Shown here one piece after another: positions 11,400 to 22,641 of a stretch of DNA of 64,000 nucleotides; within the stretch, counting starts at the first letter, position 1; every line of letters starts with the position of its first letter. The translations under genes were made by a program, and so were the position numbers. This DNA is from Carposina sasakii (Eukaryota > Arthropoda > Insecta > Lepidoptera > Carposinidae): contig CP053169.1 of assembly GCA_014607495.2 (NCBI GenBank), positions 5,456,001 through 5,520,000 on the forward strand, given 5' to 3'. The notes beneath the pieces are model-generated. The model ran no database searches, was not told the DNA's origin, and saw nothing but the letters and a program-made list of their open reading frames with translations.

Positions 11400-11835
11400 T
11401 ATTCTTACTGGGTGCCAAAATATGGAGGCTTGGGGTAGGCCAGGCCGAAATTAAAAATTAAAAAAAAAATTGAGATGTGCCCGCCTACTTGTTGGTGGGC
11501 AAACGCTCCACGGGGCATGGAGGGAGCCCTAACAAGGCGTGCCCTGCCCCGTGGAAAGCGATGTGAAGAGGACACCGTAAGGTTTTAGTGGGTATGCTGC
11601 CGAAACTTTCCATCCTTTGTGGTCGGTCAGAGAGTCCCACATATCCCACATGCTTGCCCCAGCCGTGGTCGAATGCGTCATGCATTTCTTCACGTATAAA
11701 AAAAAAGGCCAGGCCGAGACGGTGATAGCAGGATAACCTTGATTCGTTTCCGCTGGTGGACAGACGTGACCCTGGTAAGAGATTGTGGATGCAGCATAGG
11801 AAGGCCCTTACCCAGCAGTGAGATACAAATAAAAA
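11400..11835 (+). mobile_element. LINE 3' end interrupted by a poly(A) retroposon
   Basis: Sequence at 11400-11448 continues at 11718-11835, where a frame related to the RTE carboxy end is legible (GKRLWMQHRKALTQQ). The intervening 258 bp is an insertion bounded by an 11-bp duplication. The RTE assignment of the host rests on a short stretch and is moderate. Confidence 0.5.
11449..11706 (+). mobile_element. 258-bp poly(A)-ended retroposon with 11-bp target duplication
   Basis: Flanked by exact GGCCAGGCCGA at 11438-11448 and 11707-11717 and ending in a run of A. Inside, CCACGGGGCA and TGCCCCGTGG can pair in a stable stem. It has no coding frame of its own. GC-rich compared with its surroundings. 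Class unassigned; SINE-like or a 5'-truncated LINE. Confidence 0.75.
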
Positions 11836-12048
11836 TAAAATCGCTTACTTACTTACTAACTTGGAACTATATTAAACTACAAAATTCCAATATAGGCTGA
11901 ACAAAATAATGGATTTTGTTTATATAAAAAGCAGATTGCTCAATTAGTTTTATACAGTCAATTCACATTTTTTTTGTTTTACTTGTATTTAATTAACTAC
12001 TGGATATTTTTCATGGAATTGGGAATAAGAAAATTCGACCTACTACGG

Positions 12049-12179
12049 CCAATCAATACTAGAGATCATGAAGAATCTCGGATTTATTTAATTCCAAATT
12101 TGAAATTTTGTATGAAAACAATAGAACATTTAATCTGAAATATGCAAAAACATCTCTCGAGACCGGTTCTTGAAATTGG
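12049..12179 (+). mobile_element. 131-bp CCAATTT/AAATTGG foldback element (empty-site copy)
   Basis: Begins CCAATCAATACTAGAGATCA and ends TTGAAATTGG. Its uninterrupted AACATTTAATCTG shows the site where the copy at 42.7 kb received a TTAA-flanked insertion. Confidence 0.65.
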
Positions 12180-13509
12180 CTGGTCTAACATTTCGACTGA
12201 CTGAGAGTTAGTTTTCACTCCCTTTTGTGAGCTATCATCGCTCCACAATGATTTTAACTGAGCACGAATGTAAGCAAGTTTTTTCAATAGGTACCACCAG
12301 CATTTTGTAAACAAGCTTTCGTAAGACAATGCAACACTCTCAACCAAAGATGTTGTTCATTCCGTAGGTACACATCATCATCCACGATCGCGATGTTCCA
12401 AGGAAACATCCTTGCATTGCAACTGAATCTCCTTCTGTTGCCGACTGGAAACGACGACGACGATTCAGATATCTAGGAGCATTGAGAGAGGCACTAGTAG
12501 GCGGTTTACGTGATTTACAGAAGCAAAACGATAGCAATGCAACGATGAAAATTGTGACGCCTCGACACGCTCGCACACTACACGCACACAATTTTCGCTG
12601 TCGCATTTCTACCGCTTTTTTTTCGCTCGTGCATCAGTTATTGTCACCATTACATATACCAATACAGCCTGTTAATATAAATCTTTACCATCTGCCCATT
12701 ACTATTCTATCACCTATCAAGTCACTTCATTTTCCTTTCCCCTTTATGTATGAGATTCCTTGTGGTGAATAACTGTTTTTTTCTTCTATATTTTCTCTAG
12801 CCTGACCGTCATAATTTTCTATCGGTATCCTAAATATGTTACGAAGGTGCCTCATATTGGTTCATGAATAAAAATGGTGGACTTTTCATACATAGTGCCA
12901 TATTTTCAGAAGGGCTTTTGTATGTAAGATTTTTTGCATTTTTATTAAGAAAATGAATTTGAGGTACCTGTTTATTTTTACATACAGAGTGTTAGTGCCA
13001 TTATTAGTGTTTGAAGGTATTTTTAATATATAAAAGCTGTTTTAAAGCGGAGACTTCATAATCATATTTAAAGAAGATTTAACCACCATTTTGTGATTAA
13101 GCGAAAAATAATTGAGTCACGCACATTTTTTATGGCAAAAATAAAAACATTGTTTATGAAAAATTCATCCCTTTATTACTTTTTATATCTTTCAGTGGTC
13201 GTTTTGATGCCATAAACTTTGTCCGAAGAAGATAATAGGCAGTTATTGCGTATTTTGATGGTAATTTATATGGCGAGTTGTGTTAGAAAAGCCATTTGAT
13301 TGCCATCATTAAGAGAAGGATACCTATTTTATAATATTGTCAAAACACATCATTTAACTTACGTCGCATTGTAGTATGTACATAATCTAATTTTTATAAC
13401 TTTAATTTCAATAATAAAGATCTCAAAGGCTGCCTTGCCACCAGAGAGGTGCTCTGCTATCCTACGTTGTTACGGATTCTGAATTGTTAATTAGGTATTA
13501 TAAATTTAT
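12180..13509. other. Unassigned; one ambiguous open frame
   Basis: A plus-strand frame is open from about 12368 to 12772 and includes RRRFRYLGALREALVGGL, but no domain is recognised and there is no convincing splice context. The rest is AT-rich non-coding sequence. Confidence 0.35.
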
Positions 13510-13580
13510 TAATAAAGAAATGGAAAAAAATCCTCACCCGAGTGGGAATCGAACCCACGACCTCTGCAACCGTGCTAGCT
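13510..13580 (-). mobile_element. tRNA-derived SINE, 5'-truncated
   Basis: The reverse complement gives GAGGTCGTGGGTTCGATTCCC (B box) followed by the AATTT/CCATTTCTTTATTAAT tail. The same layout is seen at 59814-59916, but the A-box part is missing. Confidence 0.65.
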
Positions 13581-15492
13581 ATTAATTAGATCTTTCTCTA
13601 GTGGGATATCCTCTATGTATAGGTATTGACAATATTTAGTATCTGTGCTACGATCGTTGAATAAAATAGATGTGGGTAATGCATAGATTATGAGTCTGGC
13701 TGAGAAATAAATGCAGAGGAAAATGACTGCCCATGTCTTCGTCTGCGAAAACTTTATAATTCCCGCTATTTCTCGTTCTCATTGGATTTTCGGGAAATAC
13801 TTTCTGAGTGGACTTATACGTCAGAAAAGAAAGTCACCATCCTAGTATTTAGCGTCAGTAGTTTTTCCATGGCGTTGCTAAATGAATCAGTCAAGACATG
13901 TTACTTATTAGACTAGTACACACACGGAATAACACGAACTAAAGTAGCAGCGCTTCAAGTTTGTGCTTTGTTATAAGCACACTTAGTCTGCTTGAGGTGA
14001 CAGCCCAAACAACCTCCACTGCGACCTGTTGGAAGAACTACATTGAGGTATCTGCATTGTCCTGCAGCATTGAGGTGTCCAGCTTACTCTAAATCTTTGG
14101 TCGAAAACAATTTTTCAGTGCTTCATTCGAGTGACAGATTAAGGCCAGTCATTCATCTTCTTGGAGCAATAATCCCGCTCACTCATTTCAGGAGCCAAGT
14201 TTCGGGGATCCATGACGTGCCCTTGATTCTGTCGCTTTCGGATTTTCGGTTCGTAATAATAATTTGTGTTCAGTTTTCCGGGAATATCTAAACGGGTTTT
14301 AGTAGTTTTAATCATATAAATATAAAAGCTTTTGATAATTTGAAGAAGATCAGATATTTATGATTTTATTTCAAGTAAATAACTAAATACCTACTGAATA
14401 GATTTTGATAAAACTTATCGGATTAAGCTTTCACATTAAAATAAGTTGCGAGCATCAGCCAGTATTTTGATAAAAAGGATAATGATAAGTCATTTGTGAA
14501 ATGCTTCAGTCTGCCTACCACACTAAAAACATGTTGCTGTGCCGAACAGGGTCATATGTTATGTATAAATTAATAATTAAGATCCTTAACTACATGTGAA
14601 TGCAACAAATTATTGAGTATTGATGCTGAATATAGTCAGTAAAGAAACTCAGTACCTTATGTTATCTTATTCCACTTGTTTATCTTTTTATCCAAGATAG
14701 AAGATACTGAAATGAAAAAAGTGATGTGTAAAGAGATTTTAGTCTGTAGTGTTTCCCACTACTAAGCAAAAGTTTCCAAGACCTTAAACCCCACCTCACT
14801 TTCTTCGGCTGGGCTTGCCAGTTCTGCCGCACCAATTATAACCACTGTATGTAACATTTTTTCCAAAAATGAGTTATTGGCATATTCGGAATCAGCAATA
14901 AAAGATCTATAAGTATAACTGACCCGTATTTACAAATATTGTATATTCTAGAAATTACAATAAACATAAACACTGTAAGTGAGTTCCTTTTGGAAGACTT
15001 GCATGAAATAAGTACTTTAAGAGCAGTTGTTGCGCTTTTTATTATAAATATTATTGGCGAATCCTAAATATAAACGCAGCAAGGGCAGATAATCTAGTTA
15101 TAATTGTGTTCCTATTTTTTGGTAAATGTGTATTACTACTTATATTCACCGTAACTACCTTATATGGTAGTAATAGGTATTAATCACAATAATTTTAAAC
15201 TAGTCATACTAGTGATAAACACCGTAATAGCACTTACTGTTGTTATTCTTAGCATGATATTGGTTTTCAAATAACGGGAACTACAAATTACAACAATAAC
15301 TGACACTTAAAGTGTTTATAACTTGTGTTGAATAAAAAATATCTAATGTGCACTAAATATATAAACGTCATTGGTACTTACTGTATGTTTATGTAGTAAA
15401 TTACCTCTCCATTTTTACCGTATTGCTACGAATAAGACAAGTAAGTGTGGCAGATGCAGTAGTTATAACTAGCGAAAGTGCTCATTCGTTCA
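13581..15492. other. No recognisable feature
   Basis: About 1.9 kb without a supportable gene. Short open frames (for example 14043-14291) show no motif. Confidence 0.4.
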
Positions 15493-15606
15493 AAAAAAGT
15501 TCAGCTGTTCCATACATTTCAGTGCAGTAATTATTCGAGATTGTATGGAATCTTGTATCTTATTTTATTTACACGAAATACACAACTTCGGTGCAGAAAA
15601 AATAGT
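15493..15606 (+). repeat. Foldback repeat core GCTGTTCCATACATTTCAG
   Basis: The core GCTGTTCCATACATTTCAG and ATTCGAGATTGTATGGAA pair with each other. The same core sits inside the concentric palindrome at 20717-20928. Confidence 0.55.
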
Positions 15607-15859
15607 AAAAAAATTTGAGAATTTCGGAATATTCCGGTGAAGAATTTCACTGGTTTTCGCTTCAGAATCATGGGCTAAAGTTAGCATATTTGCCTGGCTG
15701 TCACTTACACCCTGTATATAAAACTTTTCCGTTTGTAACTGACAACGCCCAGACGAAACTACTCAGTGTAGGAAGCTTAAATTTGGCATGTATATTCTTT
15801 GGGGAGTGTAGGTAAGCAGTGTGTAGGATTGTAGGATTTACAAAATTCTTACGGGAACG

Positions 15860-16400
15860 GGTAAAATAATTCCTTGTAGAGCTCAAAATGTTATTTAAAC
15901 CCTTACTGACCAATGGGACCACTCCGAAGGCATGGAGCAGAGGCTCCGTGAGCTCCTCAAAAACTACAGGCCGATCACAATTCTGAGCCACGTCTATAAG
16001 CTGTTCTCGAGAGTCAAGCATTAAGATTTGATGCCTAACCGGGATTGGCCCACCACTCATTCCAAGATTTGATGCCTGTCGACTCCATTGACACCTGATG
16101 TCTTGGAATTCTTGCAGCGATGTCGATTTGACTGGCGATATGTGGAGATGCTTAGATGGCACTAAAAAAATATCTACAAAATGGCAACGATGTGCGTTCA
16201 AGTCCAAACCAACAAACAGGACCGATCCAACTACTCCAAAGTGTAACACAGGGTGACCTCATATGAAACTGCACCAACGCCACGGAGGATATTTTTAAGA
16301 TGCTACAGTGGGAATCGACGTCAACAGTGAATATCATACAAATCTCCGACTTATCGACGATATAATCTGAATGGCTGATCGCTGCAGCACCTGCATAATA
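15860..16400 (+). mobile_element. RTE-type LINE reverse-transcriptase remnant (plus strand)
   Basis: Fragments of an RTE reverse transcriptase are legible across several frames: PKAWSRG, then KNYRPITILSHVYKLFSR at about 15960-16015, a damaged QGD motif at about 16250, and NTG/SEYHTNLR followed by IDDI at 16320-16365. In an intact element the last motif would be FADD, the catalytic aspartate pair of palm motif C. The piece has multiple frameshifts and stops, so it is dead. It lies head-to-head with a second RTE remnant on the minus strand (16436-17560). Minus-strand open frames here (15701-16249) are antisense shadows. Confidence 0.7.
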
Positions 16401-16435
16401 TAAAATATATTACAGCGTAAAATATTCACGGTTGA

Positions 16436-17560
16436 TGTTGATACCTAGGCCATGCCACGCATCTTGAATACGCGCTCCATCGCGTTTGTGATGAGTTTCG
16501 GGGATGTGACATCACCCTGTCTTACACCTAGAATCAGTTCTGCTTGATTGGATTGGACTTGAATGGACATCGTTGCCATTTCGTAGTTATTTCTCAGAAT
16601 CTCCACATACCGTCAGTCGATTTGGCATCGCTGCAAGAACTGCAGATTTCAATAAAATCGAAGGGTTCTTCGTGGTCCACAAAAGCCATATACAGCGGTT
16701 GGTTAGTCTCCTATTGACTTCTGCATAACCTGCCGTACAGTATGGATTTGACCCACAGTGCTAAAGCCTTTACGAAACCCGGTCCGTTCCACCACCACCG
16801 GGCTAAAATTTATTTAATTAATTAATTTAAAAATTAAAAAAATAATCTTAATGCCAAACGATTCGTCACGATTCTTGAGAATAACTTATAGACGTGGCTC
16901 AGAAATGTGATTGGCCTATAGTTTTTAAAGAGCGTTTTGTCTCCCTTCTTGAAAAACAATGCCACTACACCAGCCTCTGCTCCATGCCTTTGGGGTAGTC
17001 TCACTGGCCATTACGAAGTTAAATAACCTTTTCTTTCAGCTCTTTAAGGACTGGTTTTTCCCCAGCCTTAAGGAGGTCAGATGCCACCCTGTCTTTCCCG
17101 GGAGCCTGTCCATTCTTAACCTGTCTGAGAGCCGCCCCGATTTCATTTCATCTATATCTACGTCCGGGAGATCGTCCGTAAAGTGGGAGTGGAGTGGAGC
17201 TCTGGAGTCCATAAAGTCCTCAATTTATAAAGTCCTCAATTTCTCCAAAATCTCTGGAACCGAATTGACGGTTTGGCCATTCGAGGTTCTAAGCTTTGTC
17301 AGGTGACTCCTTCCCAGTGTCTGGGTAAAGACTTTCGATCCCCGATTTTCCTCAATCAGTCCCTTAACGAGGCGAGTGTTTCAGATTCGGAGGTGGCGCA
17401 TATTGAGCGACTAAGTAGCATCAGTCCCAAGGTCTCGCTAGAAAGTTTGGACTTCTTATCTGGTCGATTCGAAAGTGCCTCGTTCTCATACAACCCCAAT
17501 TATTCCTTATACTTTCTCGTCAACACTTGCCGGGGTCTCAAGGGCGGTAAATTGATTTTT
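16436..17560 (-). mobile_element. RTE-type LINE remnant (minus strand)
   Basis: Read on the minus strand, the remnant runs from a segment between endonuclease and RT (NTRLVKGLIEENRGSKVF near 17340; ITKLRTSNG equivalent near 17290) through TPKAWSRGW near 16980 and the VGQIHTVRQ region near 16760, to GVRQGDVTSPKL near 16510. Stops and frameshifts interrupt all frames. It overlaps the homologous segment of the plus-strand remnant, so the two form a diverged inverted repeat. An AT-rich insertion sits at about 16805-16850. Confidence 0.7.
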
Positions 17561-17904
17561 CGTTTGAGTTTTTGAGTTGGAATGTATCATGTCCTGCTTG
17601 TGGAAAATTGCTGACGAAGAACTGGCCTTACCATGCGACTCCTTTCAAGCTTGGAGTTGATATTATCATATTATCTCATGCGTAGAACTGAAACTCATGT
17701 CTACTCATTTGAGGTGTCAATAGACAGGTCTTTAAAAAAAGAAAATGGAGGTTCCCCTAACCATTATTTCTCATATTTAACTACAAGCTACACTTCTAAA
17801 CTGGTAAAATGTGTCCCCACTCAGACTTTTGATTTATGTGTCAACAATTTAAAAAATATACACGTTGTAGATCATAATATATACTCTCATACAAAATTTG
17901 TTTT

Positions 17905-19355
17905 AATGATGTGTGGTCGGTAGTTTCATAGATATAGCATATTTACAAAACCGAAAATGTAACTTTGTTATTCATACAAACCATATGACAGTATTAACCT
18001 TACTGGACTTCAGCAGTGCGTTTAACTGTGTTGACCATGACATTCTACTTGCCATCTTACGCTCTCTTAACCTATCTCCTCTAGTTACTGAATGGTTCAA
18101 TTCATACTTAAATGGTCGTCAGAAATGCGTGCGCGTTGACGATTTTACATCATACTGGTGTAGCATCACGGCGGGCGTACCTCAGGGCGACGTACTGTCA
18201 CTCCTGCTCTTTTCAATCTTCATCAACTCTGTTTCGGAAATGTTAACCTCTTACTTTCATCTCTATGCTGATAACCTTCAGCTCTATAAACACTTTAACG
18301 TTGAAAATGTAAGGTTTGCTATGAAGGAGATGAACGAGGACTCGGTGCGCATTAGGGACTGGGCGAAATCATTTGGCCTATTAGTCAACCCGGGTAAATC
18401 GCAAGCCATAATCATAGGTAGTAGGCATAATCTGAGCATCTTGCGGTAGTCGAATATTCAGCAATTTTTTATGACCAGATCACGATTCCCTTCACAGATA
18501 CGGTCAAAAACCTAGGGGTCATATTTGACAGCACTATGTAGTGGACAGTTCAGGTTGGCGAGGTAAGTAGGAGGGTGCACTTATCCTTTCATTCGCTTAC
18601 TCGTAAGCGTCTTCAGAACTTTCTGCCTTTTAAACCTAAAATAAGTCTTGCCCAGACCCTTATTCTCCCTGTTATTGATTATGTGGATGTTTGCTATCTC
18701 GACGCCAATGAGGAGCTGCTAAATAAACTCGAACGTCTACAGAATTTTGGTATCCGATTTATATACGGACTACGTAAATTTCATCACGTATCTCACTTTC
18801 GTAAAGAGTTAAAATGGCTCCCGATGTATTTTCGCCGGAATACTCATTTATTAACACTCCTTTTTAAGATTTTAAATTATCGCCTTTCTCCATTATATCA
18901 CAATGAGCGTTTTGAATATCTCTTTTCAAGAGTTCGGCCTCTCCGATCCAATACGGCATCACTGCTGCAAACTCCCCGGTTTAATTCTGGGGCTTTTGGG
19001 TATTCTTTCTCGGTTCAGGCGATTAAGCTCTGGAATGAATTAACCCATACGGTTAGAGATTATCGCACTGTTGGCAAATTTAGGGAAAGCTGAAGAATCA
19101 CTACCTGTCCATTATTTGAATATGCTGTCATTTATTTCTCTCCTTTTTTTTCAATGTATTTATGTAGTTTTGTAGAATTAGTTTAATTACACATATTACT
19201 CTGTATTTGTTAACAATTTCTCTTTACTTACTTTGCTTGCTGGAAGAGATCTCTTGTAGAGATAAGCTTGCCATTGTACATGCATCTCTTCTTTTATGTT
19301 GTATGCCATATTTCTTTTGTGTATGTGCAATAAAGAATAAGAATATTTTTGATAA
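17905..19355 (+). mobile_element. Decayed CR1/Jockey-type LINE (RT domain and 3' end)
   Basis: The frame at 17913-18449 encodes a non-LTR reverse transcriptase: LLDFSSAFNCVDHDILL (palm motif A), AGVPQGDVLS (motif B), and YADN where catalytic YADD is expected, so the enzyme would be inactive. A frameshift near 18445 moves the reading to another frame, which then contains a TAG at about 18539 before continuing to 19093 (ILPVIDYVDVCY, LERLQNFGIRFIYGLR, WNELTHTVRDYRTV). The 3' UTR ends in a CAATAAAGAATAAGAATA tail. No endonuclease domain is visible upstream, so the copy is 5'-truncated. Reverse-oriented tails of the family lie at 709-826 and 8697-8985. Confidence 0.8.
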
Positions 19356-20431
19356 TGTAATTTAATATAGGTACCTAGTAATTACCTAATTCGTAATATC
19401 GTAATATGTCATCTTATTATTGCTACCGCGCGTCTGTATGGGAGGTAAATAAGCGTTAATGTACCCACTTGCCTTTTAGTTTTGGTAAGGTTAGATTCAG
19501 AACAAAAACTTTACACATACCTCTACTAGTCATAAATAGCGTATGTACGCTAGTTAGTATTGTTATGGTTAGTACAACTTTGGATAATACTATACATAAT
19601 AATACTGGTAAACACATTATCTGCGATTGCTAGTGATGACAGCCGTAACTACTGCACTTACGGTACTTATGCTTAGGATACTAAATCGAGTTTGAGATAC
19701 CTTTACTAATGATATTAAGTTTTTTAACAAATATTAATAGAATCCAGCACAAAACTGAAAAAAAATTAATACCAGTATAAAAATAATCTTAATTTCCAAC
19801 AGAAAAACTAATTTGTGAAGCTTTATCTCAAATAGTTTTTCCGTGGTAACAAAAAAACAAAAAAAAACTTTGAACGCGATTTTCTCAGCTTTATGTTCGA
19901 TGCAGTTACGGTGGTTATAGTTAACGCGGCAGAGTTCGGAAGGTACTACTCCATATATCCTCGCTCCATGTATCCCCGCACCATCTATTCCTTGGCCTGC
20001 TTTTGTGACGAAGATAAATAAATAAGGTTGCCAACCTAAAATTTTAAATATAGTACCTAACTCGTAGATGCTTGATACCTTAATATAGACAACCTACATA
20101 GTGAAGGAATTTGTTTTGAATACCTACTCGTAGCTAATAGACGCAATCTCTTCTCTTTATTAATGTAAATTGTGTATCTTTCCGACCCAGGTTGCTTAAA
20201 AAAGAATGACTGTTTATACATCCCACGTTAAAATCATTTTCCTTCACTCGTAAAGAGGTTTGGAGTAAACAGAGGCAATTCCACGGGTGGTATATCAAAT
20301 TCAGGGAGGTTGTGTATTATTTAAAGCCATGGGAGTTTTAGAGGTTTCTGGAAACTGTACAACAAAAAATAAACAATATATTTTCTCTTACAGTTAAGTA
20401 ACAACATATTTCTTTAAAGATTCTATCTATG
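19356..20431. other. No recognisable feature
   Basis: About 1.1 kb of AT-rich sequence with no supported gene or repeat end. Confidence 0.4.
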
Positions 20432-20690
20432 CAGGGTGTAACAGAAAGGGTATGTTTAGCGAAAAGCTATGTGAATAGCCCACTATAGAGAACCTATTTC
20501 CAAAATTTGAGACTCGAAATTACATTTTTATTTTTCAAGATTGTATGAAAATTCCTGAGATATTTAAAAATCCTCCATACTATCGGGAAAATAAATATGT
20601 GATTTCAGCTCTCAAATTTTGTGGATAGGTTCTCTACAGTGGGCTATTTATATAGCTTTTCGTTTAACATACCCTTTTTGTTACACCCTG
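20432..20690. mobile_element. Foldback element with CAGGGTGTAAC ends
   Basis: The left end CAGGGTGTAACAGAAAGGGT and right end ACCCTTTTTGTTACACCCTG are inverted repeats. Complementarity continues inward for roughly 90 bp (GAAAAGCTATGTGAATAGCC against GGCTATTTATATAGC; GAGAACCTAT against ATAGGTTCTC). Almost the whole 259 bp folds into one hairpin. Non-coding. Diverged relatives lie at about 21000-21070 (right arm only), 21624-21919 and probably 61925-62010. Confidence 0.75.
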
Positions 20691-20716
20691 TATAAGGTCT
20701 TTTATAAATTTGTGAA

Positions 20717-20928
20717 TATCTTTTAACACGAAACTAGGTAGGTAAAAAGAAACAACTTTCTCTATGGGACCAACTCCGAAATACTAAAAAAAAAAATCAG
20801 CTGTTCCATACATTTCAGTGCAGTAATTATTCGAGATTGTATGGAACAGCTTATATTTCACAATTTCGGAGTAGGTCCCATAGTGAAATTTATTTCTTTT
20901 TACCTACCTTGTTTCGTGTCAAAAGATA
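20717..20928. mobile_element. Concentric palindrome (nested foldback elements)
   Basis: Outer arms ATCTTTTAACACGAAAC / GTTTCGTGTCAAAAGAT, middle arms CTATGGGACC / GGTCCCATAG, and inner arms GCTGTTCCATAC / GTATGGAACAGC share roughly one centre. This suggests a palindrome within a palindrome. The inner core recurs alone at 15493-15606. Confidence 0.65.
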
Positions 20929-20999
20929 ATCACTAATTTTGAAAAGAACTTATATACCTATCAGGAAAAATAAACACGTGTATTCGAAATTCAAGAATA

Positions 21000-21070
21000 G
21001 GTTCTCTACAGTAACAGTGGGATATTTTCATAGTATTTCGATTAACATACCTCTTAGTTACACCCTATAT
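21000..21070. repeat. Orphan right arm of the CAGGGTGTAAC foldback element
   Basis: GAATAGGTTCTCTACAG, then GGGATATTTTCATAG and TTAGTTACACCCTATA follow the order of the right arm at 20620-20690. No left arm is next to it. Confidence 0.55.
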
Positions 21071-21142
21071 AAATTGAAATGAAATCCAAACCATAAATCA
21101 TCGAGAAACACATTTTCGAAGCCAATAAATCTAGTACATACA

Positions 21143-21303
21143 GCAGTGCGCATAGACAACAGCTTTTTGATTTGAACATTATTTCCGAATTAGCATATAA
21201 AAGCAATAAAGCGAAGGAACGGAAAGCTCTTGATTTCAATATAAATCACTATTTGTTTCCTCAGCGTGTAACGTTACCCCTTTTTGGCTGAGATTACTTT
21301 TAG
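21143..21303 (+). repeat. 161-bp segment duplicated into the K2P intron
   Basis: Identical base for base to 23922-24082, by letter comparison. Begins GCAGTGCGCATAGACAAC and ends GATTACTTTTAG. It has an open plus-strand frame ending in TGA but no recognised protein. See the intronic copy. Confidence 0.85.
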
Positions 21304-21623
21304 AAAATACTTTTCCCGTATTTTCTCTTTGCAATAATACTTACGTGGTTTAAGGTACACCTAGTTTTACCGATACGTTTTTATTCAGTTGTATCAGCGA
21401 AGCAGGGATTACGCATTTAAAAGGGTAAATCCTTAACTCAATTGGTATGGTTTTAGTAACGATCAGTACATAAATTTTGTTATCTTATCTTTTTACCTTG
21501 TGACAAGAGAAGGGATGAGTTTAAAAATAAATATGGCTGATGTTGCAGTTAACCTCTCATTACCAATATAGACGTGCGATTACGAAGTATCTCTTGAAGA
21601 ACTTAGTCGCTAGTGTACATATA

Positions 21624-21919
21624 CAGAGTGTAACAAAAGGGGCCTGTTAAACGAAAACTATGTAAATAGCCTAATAAAAGGAACCTAACGACACAATTTT
21701 AGACTCAAAATTATAATTATGTAAATTTTTTAGATAGTGTGGGGAATTCCTAAACAAAACAGAAATTTTATTTAATAAACATGTGATTTTTTATTAATAG
21801 GTATTGAAATAGTTTTTTTTATCCATTTGTGTATATATGTTAGTCTTTGACTAAATAAAAAAGTCAGTATTTATTTATTTTCATAGCTTTTCATACGCTT
21901 ACTGTTACACTCTGAATAA
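21624..21919. mobile_element. Diverged CAGGGTGTAAC foldback element
   Basis: The ends are ACAGAGTGTAACAAAAGG and CTTACTGTTACACTCTGA. Inside, ACTATGTAAATAGCC corresponds to the family's arm. More diverged than the copy at 20432. Confidence 0.55.
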
Positions 21920-22368
21920 TCAGCTGATTACAATCGCAACTCGATCAAACATAATTAAAAATCATAGTAGTATAGTAGTCTCCATCTATTAAAAAAAACT
22001 TCTAAACTTAGACTCAATATTTTTTTATTAAATTGATGTTTTACAAAGATACTATTCACATGAAAACGATAGTACAATATTTTTTTGATATTAACAGTTC
22101 ACAAATATTTAGATTTAGATAAAAGATGTTAGACATCATTTCTGAGACTATAACTAGAATTTACATTATATACAAAGAATTACAGTAAATAATTATGTAC
22201 ATTTAAAAATTACTGCAGAAATATAAATTCGACAGAAATACATCTTTATACAGAACATATTTAAAGGTTGGTAAAAATTGGGAAACTTAAAAACGTTTTT
22301 ATTAGGGTTATGAACATCACAGCCAGTAAAAATAAGGATAAATAATTATAATATACATAAAAATCAAG

Positions 22369-22641
22369 TTAAGTATTATTTACATGATCAAGCATTTCTG
22401 GCAAAACGTTATATGCCACCATATTTCCAACCACACATTTAGGTTCCTTTTTCGTTAATATAGCAACGATCTCTTCTTCCGGCGGAGGTGGTGGAAATTC
22501 AGCGCTTGTTTCTATTACAGTAGAAATATCATCTACACTAATAACTATTTCCCTATTGTCGATTTCTATCCTATTTCTCTCCACTAAAGAGTTATCTTCC
22601 ATAATACTATACAAATTTTCTTTACCTTTATGATACATTTG
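22369..22641 (-). CDS. Candidate readthrough extension of the K2P channel
   Basis: Immediately after the channel's TGA (22644-22642) the same reading frame stays open for 90 codons: CAA, then ATG at 22638, to a TAA at 22371-22369. The peptide begins QMYHKGKENLYSIMEDNS and has a five-proline stretch followed by EEE near residue 50. It ends DHVNNT. The stop context is TGA C, the leaky class favoured among known insect readthrough genes. The extension would lengthen the cytosolic C-terminus from 509 to about 600 residues. Alternatives: a nonsense polymorphism or sequencing error destroying a sense codon, or ordinary 3' UTR that happens to be open. The frame continuity is seen; translation is inferred. 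Confidence 0.5.
   Translation of the reverse strand, partial: QMYHKGKENLYSIMEDNSLVERNRIEIDNREIVISVDDISTVIETSAEFPPPPPEEEIVAILTKKEPKCVVGNMVAYNVLPEMLDHVNNT

Noticed and set aside
12368..12772. Open frame with Arg-rich and ALREALVGGL segment
   Set aside because: Looks somewhat protein-like, but there is no recognised family, no convincing splice sites and no neighbouring exon. A homology search would settle it.
15701..16249. 182-codon minus-strand open frame
   Set aside because: It is antisense to RTE reverse-transcriptase sequence read on the plus strand.
22621..22630. Splice donor (AAAG|GTAAAG) just after the K2P TGA
   Set aside because: It lies downstream of the stop, so it cannot remove the TGA, and I saw no matching acceptor that would make it more likely than an uninterrupted extension.
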